Assembly: GCA_035711865.1 (NCBI GenBank)
Contig: DASTBT010000044.1
Coordinates: forward strand, 1 to 5,077
Direction of reading: 5' to 3'
From: JAOUEA01 sp035711865
Lineage (GTDB): Bacteria; Actinomycetota; UBA4738; HRBIN12
Length of the DNA: 5,077 nucleotides
Of the stretch, positions 1 to 4,912 are shown piece after piece. The notes under the pieces were generated by a model that was given only the letters and a program-made list of their open reading frames with translations, was not told the origin of the DNA and searched no databases. The translations under genes were made by a program, and so were the position numbers. Positions within the stretch are counted from its first letter, which is position 1. Each line of letters begins with the position of its first letter.

Positions 1-594
1 CTCACGACGGTCTCGGGCGCGATCGGCTGGGCCGTCTTCCGGGTGGCGGCCCGTCGATACGGTGTCCGTCGAACCGCGGGCACGATCTCGGTCGCCGCGG
101 TCGCGACCCTCGTCGTCGGTGCCCTGGCGATGTGGCCCGCCGCCCGCGGCGGCATGGAGGCGATCACGGGTGACGTGATCCCATACGGGACCGCTCCGGA
201 GCCCCAGCGGACGACCGAGCCGGGGATGCCGGCGCCCGAGCGGGCGGTCGAGCCGGTGCCGAACGAGGAGGGATCGGCCGACGAGCGCACGAAGCGGGCC
301 GACGACGATCGAGCGCTCGACCAGAACCCGAACGAGGAGCCGAGCGGCGAGCCGGCCGGCGAGCCATCGGGTGGCTCGGGTGCCGGGCCCGCAGACCCCG
401 GACCGGATCCGGCGCCACCGCCCCCCCAGAGCCCGTCGCCCGACCCCCCGACGACCTCACCGCCGACCCCATCCCCATCCCCGACCACGCCCCCCTCACC
501 CTCACCGTCACCCGATGAGGGCGACGACGACGATGAGGGCGATCGGTTGGGCGACCTCGTGAGCTTCCTCGAGTCGGTCTTGCAGAACCCTTGA
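1..594 (+). CDS. Partial membrane-anchored protein with Pro/Ser/acidic disordered tail (5' end outside window)
   Basis: The reading frame is open from base 1 to the TGA at 592-594, so the gene probably begins upstream. A GTG at 43 is possible, but no Shine-Dalgarno or TAnnnT box precedes it. Counting from base 1, residues 1-14 are moderately hydrophobic, followed by a basic stretch (RRYGVRR). A transmembrane or signal-anchor helix lies at about residues 28-45 (TISVAAVATLVVGALAMW). From about residue 55 the chain is low complexity: first Glu/Pro-rich, then Gly/Ser, then a run of Pro/Ser/Thr (about bases 400-510), then an acidic Asp/Glu cluster. The last 17 residues (GDRLGDLVSFLESVLQN) look like a short amphipathic helix. 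By its charge pattern the tail is probably extracytoplasmic and may span the wall. I do not recognise the family. A membrane-anchored regulator or wall-spanning tether are both possible. That it is coding is fairly sure; its function is unknown. Confidence 0.65.
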   Translation, partial: LTTVSGAIGWAVFRVAARRYGVRRTAGTISVAAVATLVVGALAMWPAARGGMEAITGDVIPYGTAPEPQRTTEPGMPAPERAVEPVPNEEGSADERTKRADDDRALDQNPNEEPSGEPAGEPSGGSGAGPADPGPDPAPPPPQSPSPDPPTTSPPTPSPSPTTPPSPSPSPDEGDDDDEGDRLGDLVSFLESVLQNP

Positions 595-648
595 TCCGGC
601 TCCCCCCGATGTCATCGATGTGACCCATCGACGCACTCGGCCCGTCGC

Positions 649-654
649 TATCCT
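649..654 (+). promoter_or_regulatory. Putative -10 box (TATCCT) of a leaderless promoter for the EamA transporter
   Basis: TATCCT fits the actinobacterial TAnnnT -10 consensus and is separated from the GTG at 661 by exactly 6 nt (CCCCGA). Transcription would therefore start at or next to the start codon. No TTGACA-like -35 stands out 16-18 nt upstream, and no Shine-Dalgarno is present before the GTG. The same arrangement recurs at two other genes in this window. Confidence 0.5.
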
Positions 655-660
655 CCCCGA

Positions 661-1566
661 GTGCCCGCCGCCGACGCCGTGCTCGAACGGTCCGACCGGT
701 CCACCCTGGTCGCGTTCGGCGTCACGGTGCTCCTGGGCGCCGGGAACCCGATCGCGATCCGCCTCGTGTCGTGCGACACCTGCGAGCTCGGGCCCTTCCA
801 GGCGGCGGCGATCCGCTTCCTGTTCGCGGGGGCGATCCTCGGCGTCGTGGCCTTCGCGATCGGTGCGCCCTTCCCCCGGGGCCGCGGGCTCAAAGGGTCG
901 GTGCTCTTCGGCGTGCTCCAGTTCGGCATCGGGTTCGCGTGCATCTACTACGGCTACGCGCGCACGCCCGCGGGGGTCGGTCAGGTGCTGCAGGCGTGCA
1001 TCCCCCTGCTGACGTTCGTGTTCGCGATCGCCCACCGGCAGGAGCGGTTCCGATGGGAAGGGCTCTTCGGCTCCCTGCTCGCGATCGTGGGCATCGCGAT
1101 CGTGTTCGGCAGCGGGATCGAGGCGGGCGTGCCGCTGGGGTCGATGCTTTCGATCCTGGTCGGGGCCGCCGTCTGGTCGGAGAGCCTGGTCGTCGCGCGG
1201 GCCTTTCCGCAGGCGCATCCGACCGCGATGGGGGCGGTCGCGATGGCGACCGGCACCGTTGTGCTGCTCGCGCTGAGCGTCGCGACCGGGGAGACGTGGG
1301 CCGTGCCCGTGGAACGGGCGACGTGGCTCGCGCAGGCCTATCTGATCGTCCCCGGCGGCGTGGTGGTGCTCTGGAGCATCCTGCTGGTGCTGCGGCGATG
1401 GCCCGCGAGCGCTGCCTCGTACCAGCTCGTCATGATCACGATCGTGACGGTCGTGCTCGCGGCGTGGTTGCTCGACGAGCGCCTCACGTGGACGTTCGCC
1501 CTCGGCGCGATGCTCGTGCTCGCCGGGGTGTACGTGGGCGCGCTGCGCGGGCGGGCGCTCGCCTAG
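661..1566 (+). CDS. DMT superfamily transporter, EamA family
   Basis: A 301-residue integral membrane protein of the drug/metabolite transporter superfamily. Members of this family export or import small metabolites such as amino acids or nucleotide-type compounds. The substrate cannot be read from sequence. About ten hydrophobic helices are visible (roughly residues 15-35, 45-68, 79-98, 103-123, 133-150, 158-180, 188-208, 222-244, 250-270, 276-295). The EamA internal duplication shows: the first repeat ends VLQACIPLLTFVFAIAHRQE then a glycine-rich helix at about 108-150, and the second ends VTVVLAAWLLDERLTWTFA then a similar helix at about 262-295. In both, an acidic residue (E128, E273) follows the 'P/T-x-V' helix, as usual in the family. 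Length is typical (about 300). GTG at 661 is chosen because it gives a short cytoplasmic N-terminus and sits 6 nt after a TATCCT box. It lies 66 nt after the upstream gene and converges with the small ORF at 1693-1869. Confidence 0.9.
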   Translation: MPAADAVLERSDRSTLVAFGVTVLLGAGNPIAIRLVSCDTCELGPFQAAAIRFLFAGAILGVVAFAIGAPFPRGRGLKGSVLFGVLQFGIGFACIYYGYARTPAGVGQVLQACIPLLTFVFAIAHRQERFRWEGLFGSLLAIVGIAIVFGSGIEAGVPLGSMLSILVGAAVWSESLVVARAFPQAHPTAMGAVAMATGTVVLLALSVATGETWAVPVERATWLAQAYLIVPGGVVVLWSILLVLRRWPASAASYQLVMITIVTVVLAAWLLDERLTWTFALGAMLVLAGVYVGALRGRALA

Positions 1567-1632
1567 GCCTCGGAGTCGTTCTCGCGACCGACGCCTCACC
1601 GACGTCTGGATCGGGGCTCTCCTGGACCGGAT

Positions 1633-1652
1633 CGACATCGATATCGGTGTCG
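1633..1652. terminator. Near-perfect inverted repeat, likely bidirectional terminator between convergent genes
   Basis: CGACATCG (1633-1640), loop ATAT, CGGTGTCG (1645-1652) forms an 8-bp stem with one U-G wobble and a tetraloop. It lies 66 nt past the transporter stop and 40 nt past the stop of the minus-strand small ORF, so it could serve both transcripts. There is no U-tract on either side, so intrinsic termination would not be canonical. An operator palindrome is the alternative. The rest of 1567-1692 shows no convincing gene. Confidence 0.4.
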
Positions 1653-1692
1653 CCGCTTCGCTTCTGGGGCTCCGTGCGTGATGCCGGGTAGC

Positions 1693-1869
1693 TCAGACGT
1701 TCCGGTCGGCCCTGCGGATCGCCCGACGGTCGAGCCACCGCCCGAGGAGGCCCCGCCGTCGGAGCCGGCCGGCCAGGCGCTCACGCTCGCCATCCCTGAC
1801 GCGGTCGGCGTGTTGTTCCCGCATCGTGGCACGCATCGCCTCGTTGACCTGACGCGGATCGCGGATCAT
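1693..1869 (-). CDS. Small Arg-rich protein (58 aa), hypothetical, leaderless start
   Basis: A 58-residue protein beginning MIRDPRQVNEAMRATMREQH and ending IRRADRNV. Eighteen of 58 residues are arginine. Residues 1-30 are helical and charged (RMREQHADRVRDGERE-like pattern); a second basic segment follows around a Leu-Leu-Gly-Arg-Trp core at 41-45. No signal peptide or membrane segment is visible. I do not recognise a named family, though short basic helical proteins of this style are common in actinobacteria. The ATG at 1869 is supported by a TATGCT box exactly 6 nt upstream (1876-1881), matching the arrangement at two other genes here. The frame stays open further upstream, but there it is antisense to the methyltransferase and has no such start signal. 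Function is unknown. A plus-strand frame crosses the same bases, but its sequence there is an unstructured Pro/Glu stretch with no start signal. Confidence 0.5.
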   Translation of the reverse strand: MIRDPRQVNEAMRATMREQHADRVRDGERERLAGRLRRRGLLGRWLDRRAIRRADRNV

Positions 1870-1875
1870 GCACCG

Positions 1876-1881
1876 AGCATA
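1876..1881 (-). promoter_or_regulatory. Putative -10 box (TATGCT) of a leaderless promoter for the 58-aa small ORF
   Basis: On the minus strand TATGCT is followed by CGGTGC (6 nt) and then the ATG of the small ORF at 1869. TAnnnT with a 6-nt spacer places the transcription start on the start codon. No Shine-Dalgarno is present. No clear -35 is seen, which is usual for many actinobacterial promoters. Confidence 0.5.
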
Positions 1882-1947
1882 TGCCCTCTGGGTCCGGAGG
1901 GGTGCCGCGAGGTTGCAGGCCACGTGCGTCGGCGGAACACTTCGGTC

Positions 1948-2085
1948 GTGGAACGCCCTGACGTCGAGTTCACGAGGACGGAGGACGGCGCCTACCTCGC
2001 GTACCAGGTCTTCGGCGACGGGCCGGTCACCCTGTTCTGGTCGGGCGTGCCGGATCGCTGGCACCTCTACCGGGTCCTGAGCTAG
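1948..2085 (+). pseudogene. N-terminal remnant of an alpha/beta-hydrolase / adenylate-cyclase-type protein
   Basis: A 45-codon frame starting GTG at 1948 and ending TAG at 2083-2085. The peptide begins MERPDVEFTRTEDGAYLAYQ and continues VFGDGPVTLFWSG. This resembles the opening of actinobacterial proteins that join an N-terminal alpha/beta-hydrolase domain to a class III adenylate/guanylate cyclase, where 'the-gene-product is-AYQVxGDGPxDLxxxxG' marks the first beta strands. Such domains normally run for about 250 residues before any cyclase domain. Here the frame stops just past the second strand (DRWHLYRVLS), and no continuation is seen in any frame, because the methyltransferase starts 9 nt later. 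It therefore looks like a decayed or deletion-truncated fragment. The frame is open further upstream to about 1678, but that part resembles no family member and runs antisense to the small ORF. It could instead be a short functional peptide. The homology rests on memory of the family, not a search. Confidence 0.5.
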
Positions 2086-2094
2086 GTCCCGACC

Positions 2095-2865
2095 ATGAGC
2101 GCATCCGCGAACGACGACGATCGGCTCCCGCTCTACACGGAGCTCGCACCGTGGTTCCACCTGCTGACGGCGCCCGAGGACTACGAGCTCGACGCACGTC
2201 ACGCGCTCGACGTGCTCACCGAGGCGATCGGCGAGCGTCCGAGAACGATCCTCGAGCTCGGATCGGGCGGTGGAAACACCGCGTCGCACATGAAGGCGCA
2301 CGCGACACTCACGCTCACCGACCTCAGCGAGGAGATGCTCGAGCTGAGCCGCACGATCAATCCGGAGGTCGAGCACCTGCGGGGCGACATGCGCACGCTG
2401 CGTCTCGACGGCCGCACGTTCGACGCGGTCTTCGTGCACGACGCGATCAGCTATCAGCTCACCGAGCGCGACCTGCGCGCCACGTTCGAGACGGCCTTCG
2501 CGCACCTGCGGCCCGGCGGCGCCGCGATCTTCGAGCCCGACATCACGCGCGAGGCCTACGCCGACGCCACCCACCAGGGCGGTCACGACGGCGCCGACGG
2601 ACGGCGGCTCCGCTACCTGCAGTGGCGCACCGACCCCGACCCGAACGACAGCTGGTACGTCGACGAGTTCGCGATCCTGCTGCACGAGGCCGACGGTACG
2701 AGCCGCATCGCCCACGACGTGCACCGGCTCGGCATGTTCCCGCGCTCGACGTGGTTCGAGCTGCTCGCCGACGCCGGCTTCGTCGACGTGCGCGCCGTGC
2801 CGAGCCCCTACGACGAGGAGGAAGGGGTCGGCGCCGAGAGCTTCGTGGGCCGGCGCCCCACCTGA
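2095..2865 (+). CDS. Class I SAM-dependent methyltransferase
   Basis: A 256-residue cytosolic methyltransferase with a Rossmann-like SAM-binding fold. The N-terminal LYTELAPWFHLLTAPEDYELD (14-33) is the usual helical lead of this subfamily. Motif I is ILELGSGGGNTASHM (52-66), with E54 and the Gly-rich loop at 56-60. The acidic residue that would bind the SAM ribose is D76 in LTLTDLSEEML. GDMRTL (97-102) follows, then FDAVFVHDAISY (motif IV, 109-120) and LRPGGAAIF (motif V, 138-146). Residues about 165-215 form an inserted strand-rich segment (YLQWRTDPDPNDSWYVDEFA) that leads into LGMFPRSTWFELLADAGF, a familiar C-terminal part of this group. The methyl acceptor is unknown. ATG at 2095 gives the family's usual N-terminus. 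No Shine-Dalgarno precedes it; a TAGGTC lies 6 nt upstream but breaks the TAnnnT consensus at its last base. The gene is 9 nt after the hydrolase remnant and converges with the HD gene. Confidence 0.88.
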   Translation: MSASANDDDRLPLYTELAPWFHLLTAPEDYELDARHALDVLTEAIGERPRTILELGSGGGNTASHMKAHATLTLTDLSEEMLELSRTINPEVEHLRGDMRTLRLDGRTFDAVFVHDAISYQLTERDLRATFETAFAHLRPGGAAIFEPDITREAYADATHQGGHDGADGRRLRYLQWRTDPDPNDSWYVDEFAILLHEADGTSRIAHDVHRLGMFPRSTWFELLADAGFVDVRAVPSPYDEEEGVGAESFVGRRPT

Positions 2866-2872
2866 TCGCGCC

Positions 2873-2893
2873 GGCGGGCCATGGCCTCCCGCC
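2873..2893. terminator. GC-rich hairpin in the convergent gap between methyltransferase and HD gene
   Basis: GGCGGG (2873-2878) can pair with CCCGCC (2888-2893) around a 9-nt loop, within the 48-nt gap between two converging genes. A competing 8-bp pairing, CCGGCGGG (2871-2878) with CCCGTCGG (2901-2908) including one G-U, is also possible. No U-tract follows on either strand, so this is only a plausible shared terminator. In DNA this GC-rich such stems arise easily by chance. Confidence 0.35.
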
Positions 2894-2913
2894 CAGACCT
2901 CCCGTCGGCCGGT

Positions 2914-3474
2914 TCAGAGCTCGATCTCGGGGGCGATCTCCTGCAGCCCTTCGATCGAGACCGCGAGGAACTCGTCCAGCGGCAGGCCGAGGGTCGCCTC
3001 CGCGCCCGTGACCTCGTCGCGGTTCACCCCGGGCGCGAACGATCGTTCCTTGAGCTTCTTCTTCACGCTCGAGACCTTCATGCCGGCCGCCCGCTGCGGG
3101 CGGACGAGCGCAGACGCGACGAGCAGGCCTGCGACCGCGTCGGCGTGCACGACCGCCCTCGACATCCGGTCGGTGCGGAAGTCGTCGTAGGCGTGGGCGA
3201 GCACGCCGTTCACGACGCGCTCGTCGACACCGGCCTCGCGGAGCCAGCCGGCGGCCATGCGTGCGTGCTGGGCTCCGTCGTCGCCGGTGTGATCCTGATC
3301 GAGGTCGTGGAACAGGCCGGTGAGGCCCCACAGGTCCTGGTCCTCGTCGAACCGGCGGGCGAGCGAGCGCATCACGCCCTCGACCGAGACCAGGTGACGG
3401 TAGGTGGTCTCCTTCAGGCACCGCTGGCGCGCGAACGCGTGCGCCGCCTCGCGGTCCATCAGCGCCTCGGCCAT
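2914..3474 (-). CDS. HD-superfamily metal-dependent hydrolase (HDIG-type, COG2316-like)
   Basis: A 186-residue predicted phosphohydrolase of the HD superfamily, whose members bind divalent metal through His/Asp residues and hydrolyse phosphate esters. The natural substrate of this subgroup is not known. Visible motifs are H27 in TYRHLVSVEGVMRSLA, the signature H56-D57 in GLFHDLDQDH, H70, H94 in VLAHAYDDF, and D112 in HADAVAGLLVA. The C-terminal half, with VRPQ (125-128), KVSSVKKKLKERSFAPGVNR (133-152) and LDEFL (166-170), closely follows the conserved tail of this family, and the length is normal. The frame is open to 3684, but ATG at 3474 is chosen because family homology begins there; upstream residues are antisense-like Gly/Arg/Pro and overlap the CFA-type gene. 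A TATCAT box lies exactly 6 nt upstream. There is no Shine-Dalgarno. It is 17 nt downstream of the CFA-type gene and probably also reached by its transcript. Confidence 0.88.
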   Translation of the reverse strand: MAEALMDREAAHAFARQRCLKETTYRHLVSVEGVMRSLARRFDEDQDLWGLTGLFHDLDQDHTGDDGAQHARMAAGWLREAGVDERVVNGVLAHAYDDFRTDRMSRAVVHADAVAGLLVASALVRPQRAAGMKVSSVKKKLKERSFAPGVNRDEVTGAEATLGLPLDEFLAVSIEGLQEIAPEIEL

Positions 3475-3480
3475 GCCGAG

Positions 3481-3486
3481 ATGATA
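3481..3486 (-). promoter_or_regulatory. Putative -10 box (TATCAT) giving a leaderless HD-hydrolase mRNA
   Basis: On the minus strand TATCAT is followed by CTCGGC (6 nt) and the ATG at 3474. The box sits wholly inside the 17-nt gap after the CFA-type stop codon (3494-3492). No Shine-Dalgarno is present, so the HD gene probably depends on this internal leaderless promoter rather than on re-initiation from the upstream transcript. No -35 is evident. Confidence 0.5.
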
Positions 3487-3491
3487 GGCGG

Positions 3492-4724
3492 CTACCAATC
3501 GGGGCGGAGCGGCATCCCCGAGCGGCCGCTCCTCGGGCGGACCGCGAGCACCTGGTGGATCTGCGTTCGCCCCGCCTCGAAATTCAGTGCCGCACCCGCC
3601 ATGTAGAGCCGCCAGATCCGGGCACGGGCGAGGCCGGCCTCGGCCACCGCCTCGTGCCACGAGCGCTCGAGGTTCGCCACCCACGCGCGCAGCGTGAGCG
3701 CGTAGTGCTCGCGCAGGCCCTCGACGTGACGGGCCTCGAAACCCGAGCGCTGGATCGCCGAGACCACCGATCCGACCTCGTGCAGCTCGCCGTCGGGGAA
3801 CACGTATCGGTCGATGAAGCTCCGCCGGGCGAAGCGGGCGCGCCGGCCCGGCGGTCGGCTGATCCCGTGGTTCAGGAGCCGACCCTCGGGCCGCAGCAGC
3901 GTGTGCAGGCGGTCGAAGTACGTGCGGAGCTGCGCCAGCCCGACGTGCTCGAACATGCCGATCGAGGAGATCGCGTCGTACGGGCCGTCACGCACGTCGC
4001 GGTAGTCCTGGAGTCGGATCTCCACGCGGTCCGAGAGACCGGCCTCCGCGACCGCCTTCTCGGCCCACTCGACCTGTCGCCGCGAGATCGTCACGCCCAC
4101 CGCGTGGACGCCGTGGTGGGTCGCCGCGTGCATCGCCATCCCACCCCACCCGCACCCGACGTCGAGCAGGCGCATCCCCTCGCGAAGCCCCAACTTGCGG
4201 CAGATCAGCTCGTACTTCGCCTCCTGCGCCTCTTCCAGCGTCGCGTCGACGCTCGGCCAGACCGCGCAGGAGTAGGTCATCGAGGAGCCGAGCACGAGCC
4301 GGTAGAACGCGTTCGAGACGTCGTAGTGGTGCGAGATCGCGGCGGCGTCGCGACCCTTGGAGTGCCGGCTGCCGCGGAGCCGAACCTCCTCCGGCGGCGG
4401 CGGGAGCGGCCGCAGGTGCGAGGCGCCGACGGCGCGAAGGACGGCGATCCACTGGCCGGGCGTCAGCCGGACCTGTTCGACGCGTTCGCGGAGTCCCGCG
4501 AGGGCGAAGAGGATCTCGCCGCGAACGTCGAGCTCACCGGCGACGTAGGCGCGAGCGAACCCCAACTCTCCGGGCGAGGTCGCGACCCGATGGAGCACCC
4601 GTGGCGAGCCGATCACGACGGTCGCGGGTGCCTGCCTCGGCCCGATCGCGCTGCCGTCGAAGCATTCGATCCGCACGGGCACGTCGGCACCGAAGATCTC
4701 CTCGAAGACGTCGGCGAGTTCCAC
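3492..4724 (-). CDS. Cyclopropane-fatty-acid-synthase family SAM methyltransferase
   Basis: A 410-residue enzyme of the CFA synthase/mycolic-acid cyclopropane synthase family. These transfer the SAM methyl to a cis double bond of a phospholipid acyl chain, giving a cyclopropane or methyl branch, at the membrane surface. The N-terminal domain (about 1-110) has the family's FDGS (22-25) and FARAYVAGELDVRGE (56-70). The catalytic domain shows HYDVSNAFYRLVLG (133-146), MTYSCAVW (149-156) and the SAM motif LDVGCGWGG (187-195), then VTISRRQ (211-217), SIGMFEHVG (254-262) and REHYALTLRAW (338-348). By analogy with E. coli Cfa (C139, E239, H266, I268, Y317), the bicarbonate-site residues C153, E259, H286, I288 and Y341 all appear conserved, so it should be active. 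Product type (cyclopropane or 10-methyl) cannot be decided. GTG at 4724 is the first start after an in-frame TAG at 4739-4737. No Shine-Dalgarno is seen; a TAGCAT box lies 9 nt upstream. It leads the HD gene and diverges from the Ddn-like gene. Confidence 0.92.
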   Translation of the reverse strand: MELADVFEEIFGADVPVRIECFDGSAIGPRQAPATVVIGSPRVLHRVATSPGELGFARAYVAGELDVRGEILFALAGLRERVEQVRLTPGQWIAVLRAVGASHLRPLPPPPEEVRLRGSRHSKGRDAAAISHHYDVSNAFYRLVLGSSMTYSCAVWPSVDATLEEAQEAKYELICRKLGLREGMRLLDVGCGWGGMAMHAATHHGVHAVGVTISRRQVEWAEKAVAEAGLSDRVEIRLQDYRDVRDGPYDAISSIGMFEHVGLAQLRTYFDRLHTLLRPEGRLLNHGISRPPGRRARFARRSFIDRYVFPDGELHEVGSVVSAIQRSGFEARHVEGLREHYALTLRAWVANLERSWHEAVAEAGLARARIWRLYMAGAALNFEAGRTQIHQVLAVRPRSGRSGMPLRPDW

Positions 4725-4733
4725 GACATATCG

Positions 4734-4739
4734 ATGCTA
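4734..4739 (-). promoter_or_regulatory. Putative -10 box (TAGCAT) for the CFA-type gene
   Basis: On the minus strand TAGCAT is followed by 9 nt and the GTG at 4724. With the usual start 6-7 nt past the -10, the leader would be only 2-3 nt long, so the message would be nearly leaderless. It is less exact than the three 6-nt cases. The box also contains the in-frame TAG that bounds the reading frame. Confidence 0.35.
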
Positions 4740-4803
4740 GTCCGGGGGGCGGCTGAGCGGGTCCGCGTCTCGGCGTGTGAGGCGGCCCTCGTGTCCCGCA
4801 CCC

Positions 4804-4823
4804 TCAGGGCCCCCCGGCCCTGG
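4804..4823 (+). other. Strong GC hairpin in the divergent intergenic region
   Basis: CAGGGCC (4805-4811), loop CCCC, GGCCCTG (4816-4822) is a perfect 7-bp stem, extended by a U-G pair (4804/4823). It lies between two divergent genes, so it is not in a normal terminator position for either. On the plus strand it would sit about 90 nt upstream of the Ddn-like start, possibly in its leader. Whether transcription starts upstream of it is unknown, since I see no clear plus-strand promoter in 4725-4803. Confidence 0.35.
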
Positions 4824-4870
4824 TGATCGGCGCCGAGCCGAGCTTCCCTGGCATCGTGGGAGGGCGGACG

Positions 4871-4904
4871 ACCTCCGGCGTCGCCCGCCCCCCGCCGGGG
4901 AGGT
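4871..4904 (+). promoter_or_regulatory. Hairpin predicted to hide the Shine-Dalgarno of the Ddn-like gene
   Basis: ACCTCC (4871-4876) is the exact complement of GGAGGT (4899-4904), the core of the ribosome binding site. The adjacent GGCG (4877-4880) can pair with CGCC (4893-4896), leaving a 2-nt GG bulge and a 12-nt C-rich loop. The stem of about 10 GC-rich pairs would block ribosome access. This fits translational control (leader peptide, protein, temperature or ligand), but nothing here identifies a trigger. It may also be a chance pairing in GC-rich DNA. Confidence 0.4.
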
Positions 4905-4906
4905 GA
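4899..4906 (+). promoter_or_regulatory. Full-match Shine-Dalgarno (GGAGGTGA) for the Ddn-like gene
   Basis: GGAGGTGA matches the anti-Shine-Dalgarno end of 16S rRNA over 8 nt, with a 6-nt spacer to the ATG at 4913. It fixes this start codon. It is the only convincing Shine-Dalgarno at any start in the window. Confidence 0.8.
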
Positions 4907-4912
4907 CGTGAG

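Noticed and set aside
508..1638. Long minus-strand open frame opposite the transporter
   Set aside because: Its translation is Arg/His/Glu-rich low complexity typical of the antisense of GC-rich coding DNA. The plus strand encodes a clear EamA transporter with ten helices.
1484..1738. Minus-strand frame with an acidic segment (SGDTDIDVDPVQESPDPDVG)
   Set aside because: It overlaps both the small ORF and the transporter 3' end out of frame and has no start signal. The acidic stretch simply reflects the palindrome region and GC-rich antisense.
1678..1947. Upstream extension of the plus-strand hydrolase remnant
   Set aside because: This part reads as unstructured Pro/Glu-rich sequence, has no start signal, resembles no hydrolase N-terminus and lies opposite the small ORF.
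1870..2724. Upstream extension of the 58-aa minus-strand frame to a 343-residue protein
   Set aside because: The extension is antisense to a well-supported methyltransferase and has no family signature. The leaderless signal at 1876-1881 marks the real start.
2877..2886. Perfect 10-nt palindrome GGCCATGGCC, and a similar one, TCGGCGCCGA, at 4827-4836
   Set aside because: Short GC-rich palindromes are expected by chance at this base composition, and neither has a matching partner or motif context.
2151..3011. Out-of-frame plus-strand frame over the methyltransferase and into the HD gene
   Set aside because: It is an Arg/Ala-rich +2 shadow of the methyltransferase codons with no recognisable domain.
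3475..3684. N-terminal extension of the HD hydrolase
   Set aside because: The extra residues are Gly/Pro/Arg-rich, overlap the end of the CFA-type gene in another frame and lie beyond where family homology begins.
4727..4729. Minus-strand ATG just before the CFA-type GTG as an alternative start
   Set aside because: It is out of frame with the CFA-type protein and opens only a short Ser/Arg-rich frame.
3555..4826. 423-residue plus-strand frame opposite the CFA-type gene
   Set aside because: Its translation is Arg/Asp/Val-rich without motifs. The minus strand carries every CFA-family signature.
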